A stretch of DNA of 64,000 nucleotides from Myxococcus sp. RHSTA-1-4 (GTDB lineage Bacteria; Myxococcota; Myxococcia; Myxococcales; Myxococcaceae), in contig NZ_JAIQDG010000038.1 of NCBI RefSeq assembly GCF_020037125.1, positions 1 to 64,000 on the forward strand. Reading direction: 5' to 3'. This document shows, one piece after another, positions 28,259 through 35,970 of this stretch; the stretch's first letter is position 1, and every line of letters starts with the position of its first letter. The notes under the pieces are model-generated. The model was not told the DNA's origin and searched no databases. It saw only the letters and a list, made by a program, of their open reading frames with translations. A program made the position numbers and the translations under genes.

Positions 28259-28861
28259 ATGATGGTTCTCCCAGAGAACCCGATGCGATTCTTCGAGGTG
28301 AGCTCCAACACCCTTCCGAGTGTCGACATGGGGCGCCACCTGCCGCTGCGCTTCGCGTCGCGGCCGTGGCTCGGACAGGTGGTCTACCCGCTGCTCATCC
28401 TTACGTGGTTCTGCGTACTTCCGGTGGCTTTCGTGCTGGACCAGGACCTGCCCCTCTCCGAGGTCCTCACGACCTGGTGGTGGCTCGTCCTCTTCGTCCT
28501 GGGTGGGGTGCTCGGGGTGGTGGGCACGTTCGCTTGCGTCCTGACTCAGTTGCAGGTCGAGGTGACGGCCGAGGAAGTGCGCCAGCTCGGCTCCGGAGCT
28601 CTGCGTGACCAGACCTGGAGCGAGCCCCTGTCTCGCTACAGCGGCCTGCGCGTCGAGCACCGTCACCACCCGGAATGGATTGGAGGCAAGGACGAGTACG
28701 GCATCTATCTCTGCCATGGTGAGGACGACTCGCGCTCCATCCTCCTGTTCTGGGGACGCAGCGAGCGCCGCTTCCAGCAGCGCCTCGCGCGCTACTCCGA
28801 GTTGCTGCGTCTCGGAGTCGAGGAGGAGCCGGCGGAGCAGCCCGAAGAACTGGCGGTGTGA
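28259..28861 (+). CDS. Hypothetical membrane protein with two transmembrane helices
   Basis: Protein of 200 aa with two membrane helices near residues 40-62 and 72-95 (VVYPLLILTWFCVLPVAFVL and WWWLVLFVLGGVLGVVGTFA) and a cytosolic C-terminal domain of mixed strands. The domain includes VTAEEVRQLGSG and a DEYGIYLCHGEDDSRSILLFW segment reminiscent of bacterial PH-like membrane domains. An acidic tail closes it. ATG codons at 28259 and 28262 follow a purine-rich GGGAGGGATGGAAA stretch; the next in-frame Met at 28283 is a possible alternative. The stop codon overlaps the GTG of a 42-codon frame. Function unknown. Confidence 0.75.
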   Translation: MMVLPENPMRFFEVSSNTLPSVDMGRHLPLRFASRPWLGQVVYPLLILTWFCVLPVAFVLDQDLPLSEVLTTWWWLVLFVLGGVLGVVGTFACVLTQLQVEVTAEEVRQLGSGALRDQTWSEPLSRYSGLRVEHRHHPEWIGGKDEYGIYLCHGEDDSRSILLFWGRSERRFQQRLARYSELLRLGVEEEPAEQPEELAV

Positions 28862-28986
28862 GCGACGGCGAGCCTTGGGCCCGCCTGGGCAAGGGCCAGA
28901 TGAGGAAACGGCCTGAATCCAAACCCGGCACGGCCATCCTCGAGTTCTCTCGCGCAGGCGTCTACATCGTCGACGAGTTCCTGTAG
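28858..28986 (+). CDS. Possible 42-aa protein overlapping the upstream stop codon (GTGA)
   Basis: A GTG at 28858 shares the GTGA overlap with the stop of the preceding membrane-protein gene and opens 42 codons to TAG at 28984-28986. The product begins with a basic half (WARLGKGQMRKRPESKPG) and ends in a hydrophobic stretch, AILEFSRAGVYIVDEFL. Stop-start overlaps of this kind usually signal translational coupling. Codon third positions are less biased than in neighbouring genes, so it may also be a chance frame or the remnant of a longer gene. Confidence 0.35.
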   Translation: MSDGEPWARLGKGQMRKRPESKPGTAILEFSRAGVYIVDEFL

Positions 28987-29086
28987 GCAAACGCCCGGAG
29001 TATCCACTCCCGCAGGTACGTGCTGACACCGGCCTGCTATCCTCGCGCGCCTCTTGATGAGGGTTGCTGGAGACGGCTCGCGCGGC

Positions 29087-30529
29087 ATGACTTCGACCAT
29101 CGATGAACCCGGGCCTTCCCGTGCCCGGCGCCTGGCCGGTGCGCTCGGGCTGGCCACGCCCTTCCTGCTGTGGGCCGTGCTCGTCGTGCTGCCCGTCTGG
29201 CTCCAGGCCGCGCATCTCTGCTTCGCGTACTACGACCTGGGCATCTACACCCACGCGCTGGCGAGGCTGTCCCTGGAGGACCCGAACCCGTGGCTCAGCG
29301 CGCGCCAGGTCCACATCTTCAACGACCACTTCGACCCCGTCCTGTGGCTGGCCCGGCCGCTCGTCTCCGTGCTGTCGCCCATGTGGGCCGCCCTCGTGGC
29401 GGAGGCGCTCCTCGTGCTGCTCGCCACGGCGCCGCTGCTCTGGCTCCACCTGCGCGGCACGCTGGACCGCGCGTCCACGGCGCTGCTGTGCGCGCTGCTG
29501 CTGCTGAGCCCCAGCGCGGTGGGGGCGGTGATGTACCCCGTGCACCCCACCACGTGGTCGATGTTGCCGCTCGTGCTGCTGGGCGTGGCCTTCTTCCTCC
29601 GGAAGAACGTCCTGCTGCTGGCCTCGCTGCTGCTGCTGTTCGCCTGCAAGGAGGAATTCCCCTTCGCCGGCCTGATGCTCGCCGTGGCGCTGTGGCTGCG
29701 CGGGGACCGGCGCCTGGCGCTGGGCGTGGTGGCGCTCTCGGTGGCGTGGCTCGGCTTCGTCTATGGCGTGCGGCCCCGGTGGATGGGCCCGTCCGTCGAC
29801 TACAGCGCGCGCCTCACCCAGGGCCTGGACGAGGGGTTGATTCGCTACGTGGCCGTGCGTCTGGCCCCACGTCACATCTCCCGGGTGGGCACGTTCGCGC
29901 TGCTGTTCGTCCCGCTGGCCATCTGGGCCTGGCGCGAGCGGCTGAGGCCTCAGTGGACGTGGTTGCTGGTGCTGCTGCCCATGCTCGGCATCCGCTTCCT
30001 TGGCATGGCGTGGCGCCACCAGTACGGAGCCCCGCTGGTGGCCGTGGCCGTGGTGGCGCTGCTGCCGCTGTTCCTCGCGCGCCGCCCGCCCGCGTGGGTG
30101 CTGGTCACCACCAGCCTGCTGCTCGTCAGCACCAACGAGTCCAACCTGAGGCCGCTCGTGCGCACGCTCGCATCCCCCGCGGCCCACCCGCCCAGGTGCC
30201 CGGGTGACGCGGGGCGGCTGGCCAGCGTGCGGCGCGCGCTGGATGTCCTCTCCACGCATCGTGAGGGCAAGGTGCTGCTGGGGAGCAACCTCGTCACGCC
30301 CCTGGTCTCACGCGACGAGGTGTACTCCGTGGGCGGGCCCCAGCCGCGTGGGGAGTGGGTCTACGACTGGGTGCTGGTGGAGAAGCCACCCATGGGCGAC
30401 ACCTATCCCGTGTCCGTCGAGGAGCTGCAGGCGCACCTCGCCCGGTGGCGTGCCCAGGAGGGCGCGGAAATCCTCATCGACGACTCGCACGTCTTCCTCG
30501 CCCGGGGGCGCTTCACCGAGGCGCCCTGA
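29087..30529 (+). CDS. DUF2079 family polytopic membrane protein
   Basis: About 480 aa with roughly nine or ten predicted membrane helices. Family hallmarks seen: CFAYYDLGIYTHAL after the first helix, FNDHFDPVLWLARPL, the Pro/His segment VMYPVHPTTWS and CKEEFPF in the central loop, followed by a soluble C-terminal part. DUF2079 proteins resemble GT-C-fold glycosyltransferases in layout, but no activity is established. In-frame starts at 29057 and 29087 are both possible; I prefer 29087 because GGAGAC lies 13 bp upstream and the protein then starts just before a charged cytosolic leader. A hairpin overlaps the stop codon. Confidence 0.85.
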   Translation: MTSTIDEPGPSRARRLAGALGLATPFLLWAVLVVLPVWLQAAHLCFAYYDLGIYTHALARLSLEDPNPWLSARQVHIFNDHFDPVLWLARPLVSVLSPMWAALVAEALLVLLATAPLLWLHLRGTLDRASTALLCALLLLSPSAVGAVMYPVHPTTWSMLPLVLLGVAFFLRKNVLLLASLLLLFACKEEFPFAGLMLAVALWLRGDRRLALGVVALSVAWLGFVYGVRPRWMGPSVDYSARLTQGLDEGLIRYVAVRLAPRHISRVGTFALLFVPLAIWAWRERLRPQWTWLLVLLPMLGIRFLGMAWRHQYGAPLVAVAVVALLPLFLARRPPAWVLVTTSLLLVSTNESNLRPLVRTLASPAAHPPRCPGDAGRLASVRRALDVLSTHREGKVLLGSNLVTPLVSRDEVYSVGGPQPRGEWVYDWVLVEKPPMGDTYPVSVEELQAHLARWRAQEGAEILIDDSHVFLARGRFTEAP

Positions 30530-30542
30530 CCCCGCCGGGGTC
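30528..30542 (+). terminator. Short GC hairpin at the end of the DUF2079 gene
   Basis: Six perfect base pairs (GACCCC / GGGGTC) around a 3-nt loop, overlapping the TGA stop of the DUF2079 gene. There is no T-run, so it is a weak candidate for an intrinsic terminator or an mRNA 3' stabiliser. Confidence 0.35.
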
Positions 30543-30682
30543 GGTCCCCACCTTCCCGGAAACGGGGGGGCGCCGGGCTGGAAGAGAAATTCGCGCTGGT
30601 GCAACCGGACAGGTCCGGTGTCCGCTAGACTGGGGAAGATGCAGTGGGTCATCCCCCGGTGGCCCCCCCTCGGACACATGCC

Positions 30683-32197
30683 ATGGATGGCTCCGGCCCT
30701 CGCTTCCCAGAGGTCGTACCCGGTGACGTGGACGTCACCGCGCGGGTGCGTGCCACCCTGGGCTACAAGTTCCCTCACTTCCATCCGGTGGCCCGGGGCG
30801 CGCTGTCCACGCTGGTACGGGCGTGTGACGGCATGCGGCGCCTGTTCCCTTCGCGGCGGGCGTCGGACGTGGTGCCGGCGCTGACGCCGTGGGAGCAGTA
30901 CCTCTGCACCGAGCCCCGCTCGCGCCGCCTCATGGTGACGGTGCAGCCGCTGGGCGTGGACACCACCGGCGGCACATGGGCCGCGGCGCTGCTGGCCCGC
31001 GTGGCGCGCTGGCACCGGGACAGCCGGGGGCGCCGTCACAACCAGCCCACCGAGGTGTGGGTGGCAAGGCTCGGCCGCTCGGGCTTCGACGCGCGGCAGC
31101 CCGTGCCGGACCTGGCCGTGCTCACCGCCGCCGTCACCCATGAGGGCGGCGGCTTCCAGGTGGTGCGGCTGCCGCTGGAGGAGGCGGAGCTCACACTGGA
31201 GGCGGTGGCCGCGCGGCTGGCGGCGGCACCGGTGCGCACGCTGATGGAGGCCCGGCGCGATGGATTGCGCCCGCAGGTGGTGGTGGACCGCGCCTCGCGA
31301 GGCGGCAGCGCGTGGACGTCGCATCTCATGACGTCGAGCGCGTGGCTGGGCGCGCGGGTGGACGGGACGACGGGCTCGCTGGAGCTGAGCTTCGACCATC
31401 TGGTGATGGACGGCACGGCGATGCTGGACGTGTCGCAGGCGCTCGCCCGGGTGATGCCCCGCCGCGAGCGCGGCACGGACGGCGGTGAGTGGCTCACCGG
31501 CCCCGATGACACCACGCCGCTGCTGCGCGTGGAGCTTCCGGAGCGGCTCGATTACCGCAACCTCTGCTGCGCGATGCTGACGGCCCTGGAGCGCACCGGG
31601 GCGGAGCTGCTCCCGTCGTGTGACAACCTCACGCTGCTGGCGCCGGTGCTCCCTGACACGCCCATCTCCGTGGAGCGGGAGTGGCGGCGCATCCGCATCG
31701 CCGTGGTGCCGTCGCGCACGCGCGAGGGCCCGGTGACGCCGGAGGCCGTGGCGGCGGTGCTGGCCCGGACGCGGGGGGAGGGCGGGGTGCTGGAGGACGT
31801 CTTCTCCACCCTCTACTCGCCGTCCCTGCCCTGGTGGGCGCCGTCGCTCACCACGCACGCCTTCGCGTTCACGCCCGCGCTGCGGCAGGTCGCCTCCGCG
31901 ATGTGCGGCAACGCGCTGCTGTCCAAGCTCACGCTCGTGGTGGACAGCGAGGCGGCGCTGGTGCGGCACCCGCCCGTCTTCTTCAACACCATCCGTCCGC
32001 TGCCCGCCGTGGGGGGCGGAGTGGCCCTGTGCGTGACGGAGGTGCTGTGCGTGACGCCCTCCGGTGTGCGCAAGCGCTTCTTCGCCTCGCTCGCGGGCAG
32101 CGGCCCCTTCAACTCGTGCGAGCGGCTCCTGGCCTTCCGGGCCGCGCTCGCTCCGGAGGCGGCCCGCCGGGCCCGGCCCGCGCTTCCCCCACCTTGA
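30683..32197 (+). CDS. Stand-alone CAT/E2-like acyltransferase-fold protein
   Basis: About 504 aa. The only strong motif is SFDHLVMDGTAMLDVSQAL, which matches the HxxxDG active-site segment of the coenzyme-A-dependent acyltransferase superfamily (chloramphenicol acetyltransferase, 2-oxoacid dehydrogenase E2 catalytic domain, NRPS condensation). No lipoyl, carrier or E3-binding domain is present and the protein is not preceded by E1 or E3 genes, so a classical dehydrogenase role is unlikely. The N-terminal 120 residues contain a VTARVRATLGYKFPHF segment of unknown role. The start at 30683 is an ATG; an in-frame GTG at 30644 would add 13 residues. Substrate unknown. Confidence 0.7.
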   Translation: MDGSGPRFPEVVPGDVDVTARVRATLGYKFPHFHPVARGALSTLVRACDGMRRLFPSRRASDVVPALTPWEQYLCTEPRSRRLMVTVQPLGVDTTGGTWAAALLARVARWHRDSRGRRHNQPTEVWVARLGRSGFDARQPVPDLAVLTAAVTHEGGGFQVVRLPLEEAELTLEAVAARLAAAPVRTLMEARRDGLRPQVVVDRASRGGSAWTSHLMTSSAWLGARVDGTTGSLELSFDHLVMDGTAMLDVSQALARVMPRRERGTDGGEWLTGPDDTTPLLRVELPERLDYRNLCCAMLTALERTGAELLPSCDNLTLLAPVLPDTPISVEREWRRIRIAVVPSRTREGPVTPEAVAAVLARTRGEGGVLEDVFSTLYSPSLPWWAPSLTTHAFAFTPALRQVASAMCGNALLSKLTLVVDSEAALVRHPPVFFNTIRPLPAVGGGVALCVTEVLCVTPSGVRKRFFASLAGSGPFNSCERLLAFRAALAPEAARRARPALPPP

Positions 32198-32229
32198 CCC
32201 CTTCTGACGTCCCGACGCACGAGCACCGC

Positions 32230-33078
32230 ATGGTTCCCATCATCGACCCCGCGCGCATCCGCCCGCGACCACACCTGAAGTTCCACTTCGACGCGAGCTT
32301 CCCTCGCATCTGGCACCACGGTGGGCCGGGCTCCACGCACCTGTGGAACGGGCTCAACATGCTCTTCCCCCAGGGGGAGCGCTTCTTCGTGCGCAGCGTG
32401 AACCACTACCTGGACCAACTGGAGGACGCGCCCGCGCTGCGCGCCCAGGTGAAGGCCTTCTTCGCGCAGGAGGGCAAGCACGCGCGCGAGCATCAGGCGT
32501 ACATCGAGTTGCTGGAGTCCCAGGGTTACGACCTCTCCGGCTTCATCGCGGTGTACCAGCGCCTCGTCTGGGGCTTCATCGACAAGTACTCGCCGCCGCC
32601 GCTGCGGCTGGCGATGACGGCCGCGCTGGAGCACTTCACGGCCGTAATGAGCGAGAACACGCTGACGCTGGGCGTGTTCGCCGACGGCCACCCGGCGATG
32701 CGCCAGCTCATCGAGTGGCACGCGGCGGAGGAAATCGAGCACAAGGCCGTGGCCTTCGAGGTGCTGCGCAAGGTGGCTCCGGGCTACGCGGTGCGGACGG
32801 CGGGCCTGTTCGCGGGGGCCCTCTCGCTGTTCGGCCTGTGGTTCTTCGCCACGGTGACGCTGCTGCGGCAGGAGCCGGGGCTGGGCTGGGGCGGCCTGCT
32901 GCGCGAGCTGTGGCGCGCCCACCGGAAGGACCCGGTGCTGGTCCGCGTGCTGTGGCGAGGGGTGAAGGAGTACCTGCGGCCGTCCTTCCACCCGCTCCAG
33001 AACGACAACCTGCACCTGGCGCGGGCCCACCTGGCCGCTATCGACGCGGCGGCTCCGGCCGCCGTGGAGGCCGCCTAG
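32230..33078 (+). CDS. Predicted metal-dependent hydrolase (PF10118 type)
   Basis: Protein of 282 aa with a ferritin-like arrangement of metal ligands: EGKHAREHQAYIELLES in one helix and EWHAAEEIEHKAVAFEVL in another, plus ALEHFTAVMSEN between them. These match the uncharacterised metal-dependent hydrolase family PF10118. A hydrophobic helix pair near residues 190-215 (AGLFAGALSLFGLWFFATVTLL) suggests membrane association. The start at 32230 follows a short gap from the acyltransferase gene (33 bp), so the two may be co-transcribed. The reaction catalysed is not known for the family. Confidence 0.82.
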   Translation: MVPIIDPARIRPRPHLKFHFDASFPRIWHHGGPGSTHLWNGLNMLFPQGERFFVRSVNHYLDQLEDAPALRAQVKAFFAQEGKHAREHQAYIELLESQGYDLSGFIAVYQRLVWGFIDKYSPPPLRLAMTAALEHFTAVMSENTLTLGVFADGHPAMRQLIEWHAAEEIEHKAVAFEVLRKVAPGYAVRTAGLFAGALSLFGLWFFATVTLLRQEPGLGWGGLLRELWRAHRKDPVLVRVLWRGVKEYLRPSFHPLQNDNLHLARAHLAAIDAAAPAAVEAA

Positions 33079-33164
33079 CGCCCGCCCGGCTGGTGGGAGG
33101 GCGTACACGTCCGGAGCCGTTTCCCGGAACGCATGGACGTTGGCGCGGGTTTGCGTGTCCTACG

Positions 33165-34475
33165 ATGCGCCATGTGACGCGAGCCCTGCCTGCCTGCCTG
33201 CTGCTCCTGTTCGTGGGCCTCCTCTCGCCGCGCGCGGAGGCCTTCTCGGTGGAGGACCACGGCGCGCTTACCAAGGCCGCGCTCGAGGCGGCCATGCGCT
33301 CGGGCCAGGGGAAGAGGCTCTCGGAGCACCGGGACTCGGTGCTGCACGGCTCCACCGCGGAGGACATCAACCTCCACGTGAAGTGGACCGGCTGGCACCA
33401 CTTCTACCGGCCGGAGGGACGCATCGACTCGTCGCTGCGCCAGGGCTCGGACGCGCGCGTGCGGGTGTTGTGGGACGAGGCGCTGGAGGCGGCCCGCCAT
33501 GGCGACCTGCCGCGCGCGTGGGACAGGGCGGGGCATCTGGCGCACCACATCCAGGACATGGCCTCTCCGCCGCACGTGGTGCCGGTGATGCACGGCGCCG
33601 GTGATGGCTTCGAGGCCCTGGGCATCCGCGACTCCCTGGCGCGACTGCCCCCGCGGAGGGTGGCGCCGCTCTCCGGACCCGATGCGCAGCATGCGCTCGC
33701 TCGCGAGACGCTGGACGTGGTGCGCACCCAGTCCCTGTCCACGGAGGATGGAGCCGAGATTCCGTGGAGCGCCTTCTGGGCCGAGCCCGACTCCCGGGCT
33801 CCCGGAGCGTTTGGCGCCTATGGCCTCGTGGGCAATGCGTTTGGCGAGACGAAGGTGCGGTGGAAGGGACGCGAGCACCGCGTCGACCCGGCGCGCACGG
33901 CGGCGTTCATGGATGCGCGGGCCGCCGCCGCGGTGGCGTACACACGGGCCTTCCTGGAGTGGGCGGCGGAGCGGTTCGACGAGGCCTCCGCTCCGGACGC
34001 GCCCAGAGTGCCGCTGCGCGACTACCGGCCTCCGCCCGAGCTGTCATTCCAGCTCCTGGGCGGAGTCCACCGGAATTCGCGCGGCACCGCGCCCTCCACG
34101 GGTGTGCGCGCCACGCTTCCCCTGCCTCATGCCCTGGGGCTGTCGATGGACTGGACCCGATACGTGGATGCGGGCTCGCGTCCCTGGCCGTCGGGGGGCT
34201 GGGCGCTGTCGGTGCAGTCTCCACCGCTGTGGGTCTGGCGGCAGGGGTACTCTCGCGGGTTGGACCTGCGGGCGACCGCCGGCGTGGGCGTGTACACGTG
34301 GGAGGGGGGCTCGCGTCTCGGCGTGCCGGTGGGGGTGCGGGCGCACCTGTCGCTGGGCGGACCCTTCATCGCCACCACGGAGGTGCTCTATCAGGCGATG
34401 CGTCCACCCGGGGCCTCCTGGACGCATGGGGTGTCCTGGACGGTGGGTCTGGGCATGGCGCTGGGCGACCGGTAG
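33165..34475 (+). CDS. Secreted phospholipase C/P1-nuclease-like protein with barrel-like C-terminal part
   Basis: Protein of 436 aa with a clear signal peptide (MRHVTRALPACLLLLFVGLL...AEA). The N-terminal 270 residues carry the His-rich signature of zinc-dependent phospholipase C and S1/P1 nucleases: FSVEDHGALTKAAL, WTGWHHFYRPEG and the GHLAHHIQDMASPPHV segment. The last 145 residues alternate small and aromatic residues in amphipathic strands (LSFQLLGGVHRN, LDLRATAGVGVYTW, VPVGVRAHLSLGG, VSWTVGLGMALG), resembling an outer-membrane beta-barrel or beta-sandwich. Such a tail could anchor the enzyme at the cell surface, which would suit predation (inference). The start at 33165 is fixed by the signal peptide. 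I cannot tell phospholipase from nuclease. Confidence 0.75.
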   Translation: MRHVTRALPACLLLLFVGLLSPRAEAFSVEDHGALTKAALEAAMRSGQGKRLSEHRDSVLHGSTAEDINLHVKWTGWHHFYRPEGRIDSSLRQGSDARVRVLWDEALEAARHGDLPRAWDRAGHLAHHIQDMASPPHVVPVMHGAGDGFEALGIRDSLARLPPRRVAPLSGPDAQHALARETLDVVRTQSLSTEDGAEIPWSAFWAEPDSRAPGAFGAYGLVGNAFGETKVRWKGREHRVDPARTAAFMDARAAAAVAYTRAFLEWAAERFDEASAPDAPRVPLRDYRPPPELSFQLLGGVHRNSRGTAPSTGVRATLPLPHALGLSMDWTRYVDAGSRPWPSGGWALSVQSPPLWVWRQGYSRGLDLRATAGVGVYTWEGGSRLGVPVGVRAHLSLGGPFIATTEVLYQAMRPPGASWTHGVSWTVGLGMALGDR

Positions 34476-34567
34476 GAACACGCGCGGAGCCGGGAATGGA
34501 ATTCAGGGCGCGGCGTTCTCGTGCCCGCTCCCCCCGAGCGCGCCAGGTCCCCCTGGAGCCGCCATAC

Positions 34568-35767
34568 ATGTCCTCCTCTCGCAGGAAGTTCCTGCAGTAC
34601 TCCCTCGCGGGCGCGTCCCTGCTCGCGCTCGGCCCCGAAGCGCTGGCCGCGTCCGGTGGCAAGGGCCCGGCGCCGAAGAAGGGCGCGAAGAAGCGCATCC
34701 TCGTCCTCGGTGGCACGGGCTTCCTGGGCCCCGCCGTGGTGCAGGCGGCGCAGGCGCGCGGGCACTCGCTGACGCTCTTCAACCGCGGCAAGACGCGCCC
34801 GGAGCTGTTCCCCAACGTGGAGAAGCTGCGCGGTGACCGCGACCCGAACAAGGGCGAGGGTTTGAAAGCCCTGAAGGGCCGAAAGTTCGACGCGGTGGTG
34901 GACACGTCCGGGTACTACCCGCGCATCGTCCGCGCCTCGGCGGAGCTGCTCGCGCCCAACGTGAAGCAGTACCTCTTCATCTCCAGCGTCTCCGCGTACG
35001 CCAGCGACAAGACGCCGCACGAGGACGAGAGCGGCCCCACGGCGACGATGGCCGACCCCACCCTGGAGACGATGGGGAAGGACTACGAGTTCTACGGCGC
35101 GCTCAAGCGGCTGTGCGAGGAGGCCGCCGAGGCCGCGCTGCCGGGCCGTGTCGCCAACATCCGTCCGGGCTACATCGTCGGCCCGGAGGACCGCTCGGAC
35201 CGCTTCACGTACTGGCCGGTGCGCTTCGACAAGGGCGGGGAGATGCTGGCCCCCGGCACCCCGAACGACCCGCTGCAAATCATCGACGTGCGCGACCTGG
35301 CCGAGTGGCTGGTGCTCCTCATCGAGGGCAACACCACCGGCATCTTCAACGCGGTGGGGCCGGGGCAGCCGTGGACGATGGGCGCCATGCTCGACACGTG
35401 CCGTCAGGTGTCCGGCAAGGACACGAAGGTGACGTGGGTGCCCGCGGACTGGTTGGAGAAGCAGGGCGAGACGGGGGATGTCCGCCTCCCCATCTACATG
35501 CCGCCGAAGGGCAGCTCCGCGGGCACGCACCTGCGTGGCAACACGAAGGCCGTGAAGGCGGGGCTGAAGTTCCGCCCGGTGGACGTCACCGTCCGCGACA
35601 CGCTGGCGTACTTCAAGAGCCTGCCCGAGGAGCGCCGCGGCAAGATGCGCGCGGGCCTTCCTCCGGAGCGCGAGGCGGAGCTGCTCGCGCTGTGGCACAA
35701 GGAGCAGTCCGGGACGGCGGCTCCCACCGCGCCCACGGCTCCGGCCGCGTCCGGCAAGGGCGGGTAG
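34568..35767 (+). CDS. Tat-exported NAD-dependent epimerase/dehydratase-like SDR
   Basis: Protein of 399 aa starting MSSSRRKFLQYSLAGASLLA, a twin-arginine-type signal (SRRKFLQ plus hydrophobic stretch). The mature part is an extended short-chain dehydrogenase: GGTGFLGPAVV nucleotide-binding loop, VDTSGYYP, the SSVSAYAS strand and YGALKRLCEEAA with the Tyr-x-x-x-Lys pair, followed by a substrate-binding lobe with FNAVGPGQPWTMG. A Pro/Ala-rich tail ends it. Export of an already folded, cofactor-bound enzyme through Tat is consistent. Family members act on nucleotide sugars or related compounds, but the periplasmic substrate here is unknown. Confidence 0.85.
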   Translation: MSSSRRKFLQYSLAGASLLALGPEALAASGGKGPAPKKGAKKRILVLGGTGFLGPAVVQAAQARGHSLTLFNRGKTRPELFPNVEKLRGDRDPNKGEGLKALKGRKFDAVVDTSGYYPRIVRASAELLAPNVKQYLFISSVSAYASDKTPHEDESGPTATMADPTLETMGKDYEFYGALKRLCEEAAEAALPGRVANIRPGYIVGPEDRSDRFTYWPVRFDKGGEMLAPGTPNDPLQIIDVRDLAEWLVLLIEGNTTGIFNAVGPGQPWTMGAMLDTCRQVSGKDTKVTWVPADWLEKQGETGDVRLPIYMPPKGSSAGTHLRGNTKAVKAGLKFRPVDVTVRDTLAYFKSLPEERRGKMRAGLPPEREAELLALWHKEQSGTAAPTAPTAPAASGKGG

Positions 35768-35970
35768 GGCGGCGCGGCCTGGGAATGGGGTGAGCTCGCG
35801 GCGCTTTCAGGGCTGTCGCGAGCGCCTCTCAGGCTCCGACGTACGGGGGGCACCTACCATGGCTCCTGCCCGTTCGTGCAGCGGCCGGCCTTGCGTCAAC
35901 TCTTCACCCGTCGCCGCGACGCAGGGTGATAAGGACGCCCCGGCTGTTACCCAGAGCCACTCCCATTCCC

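Noticed and set aside
28205..30259. Minus-strand frame of nearly 700 codons
   Set aside because: Gln/His/Arg-rich antisense shadow of the DUF2079 membrane-protein gene.
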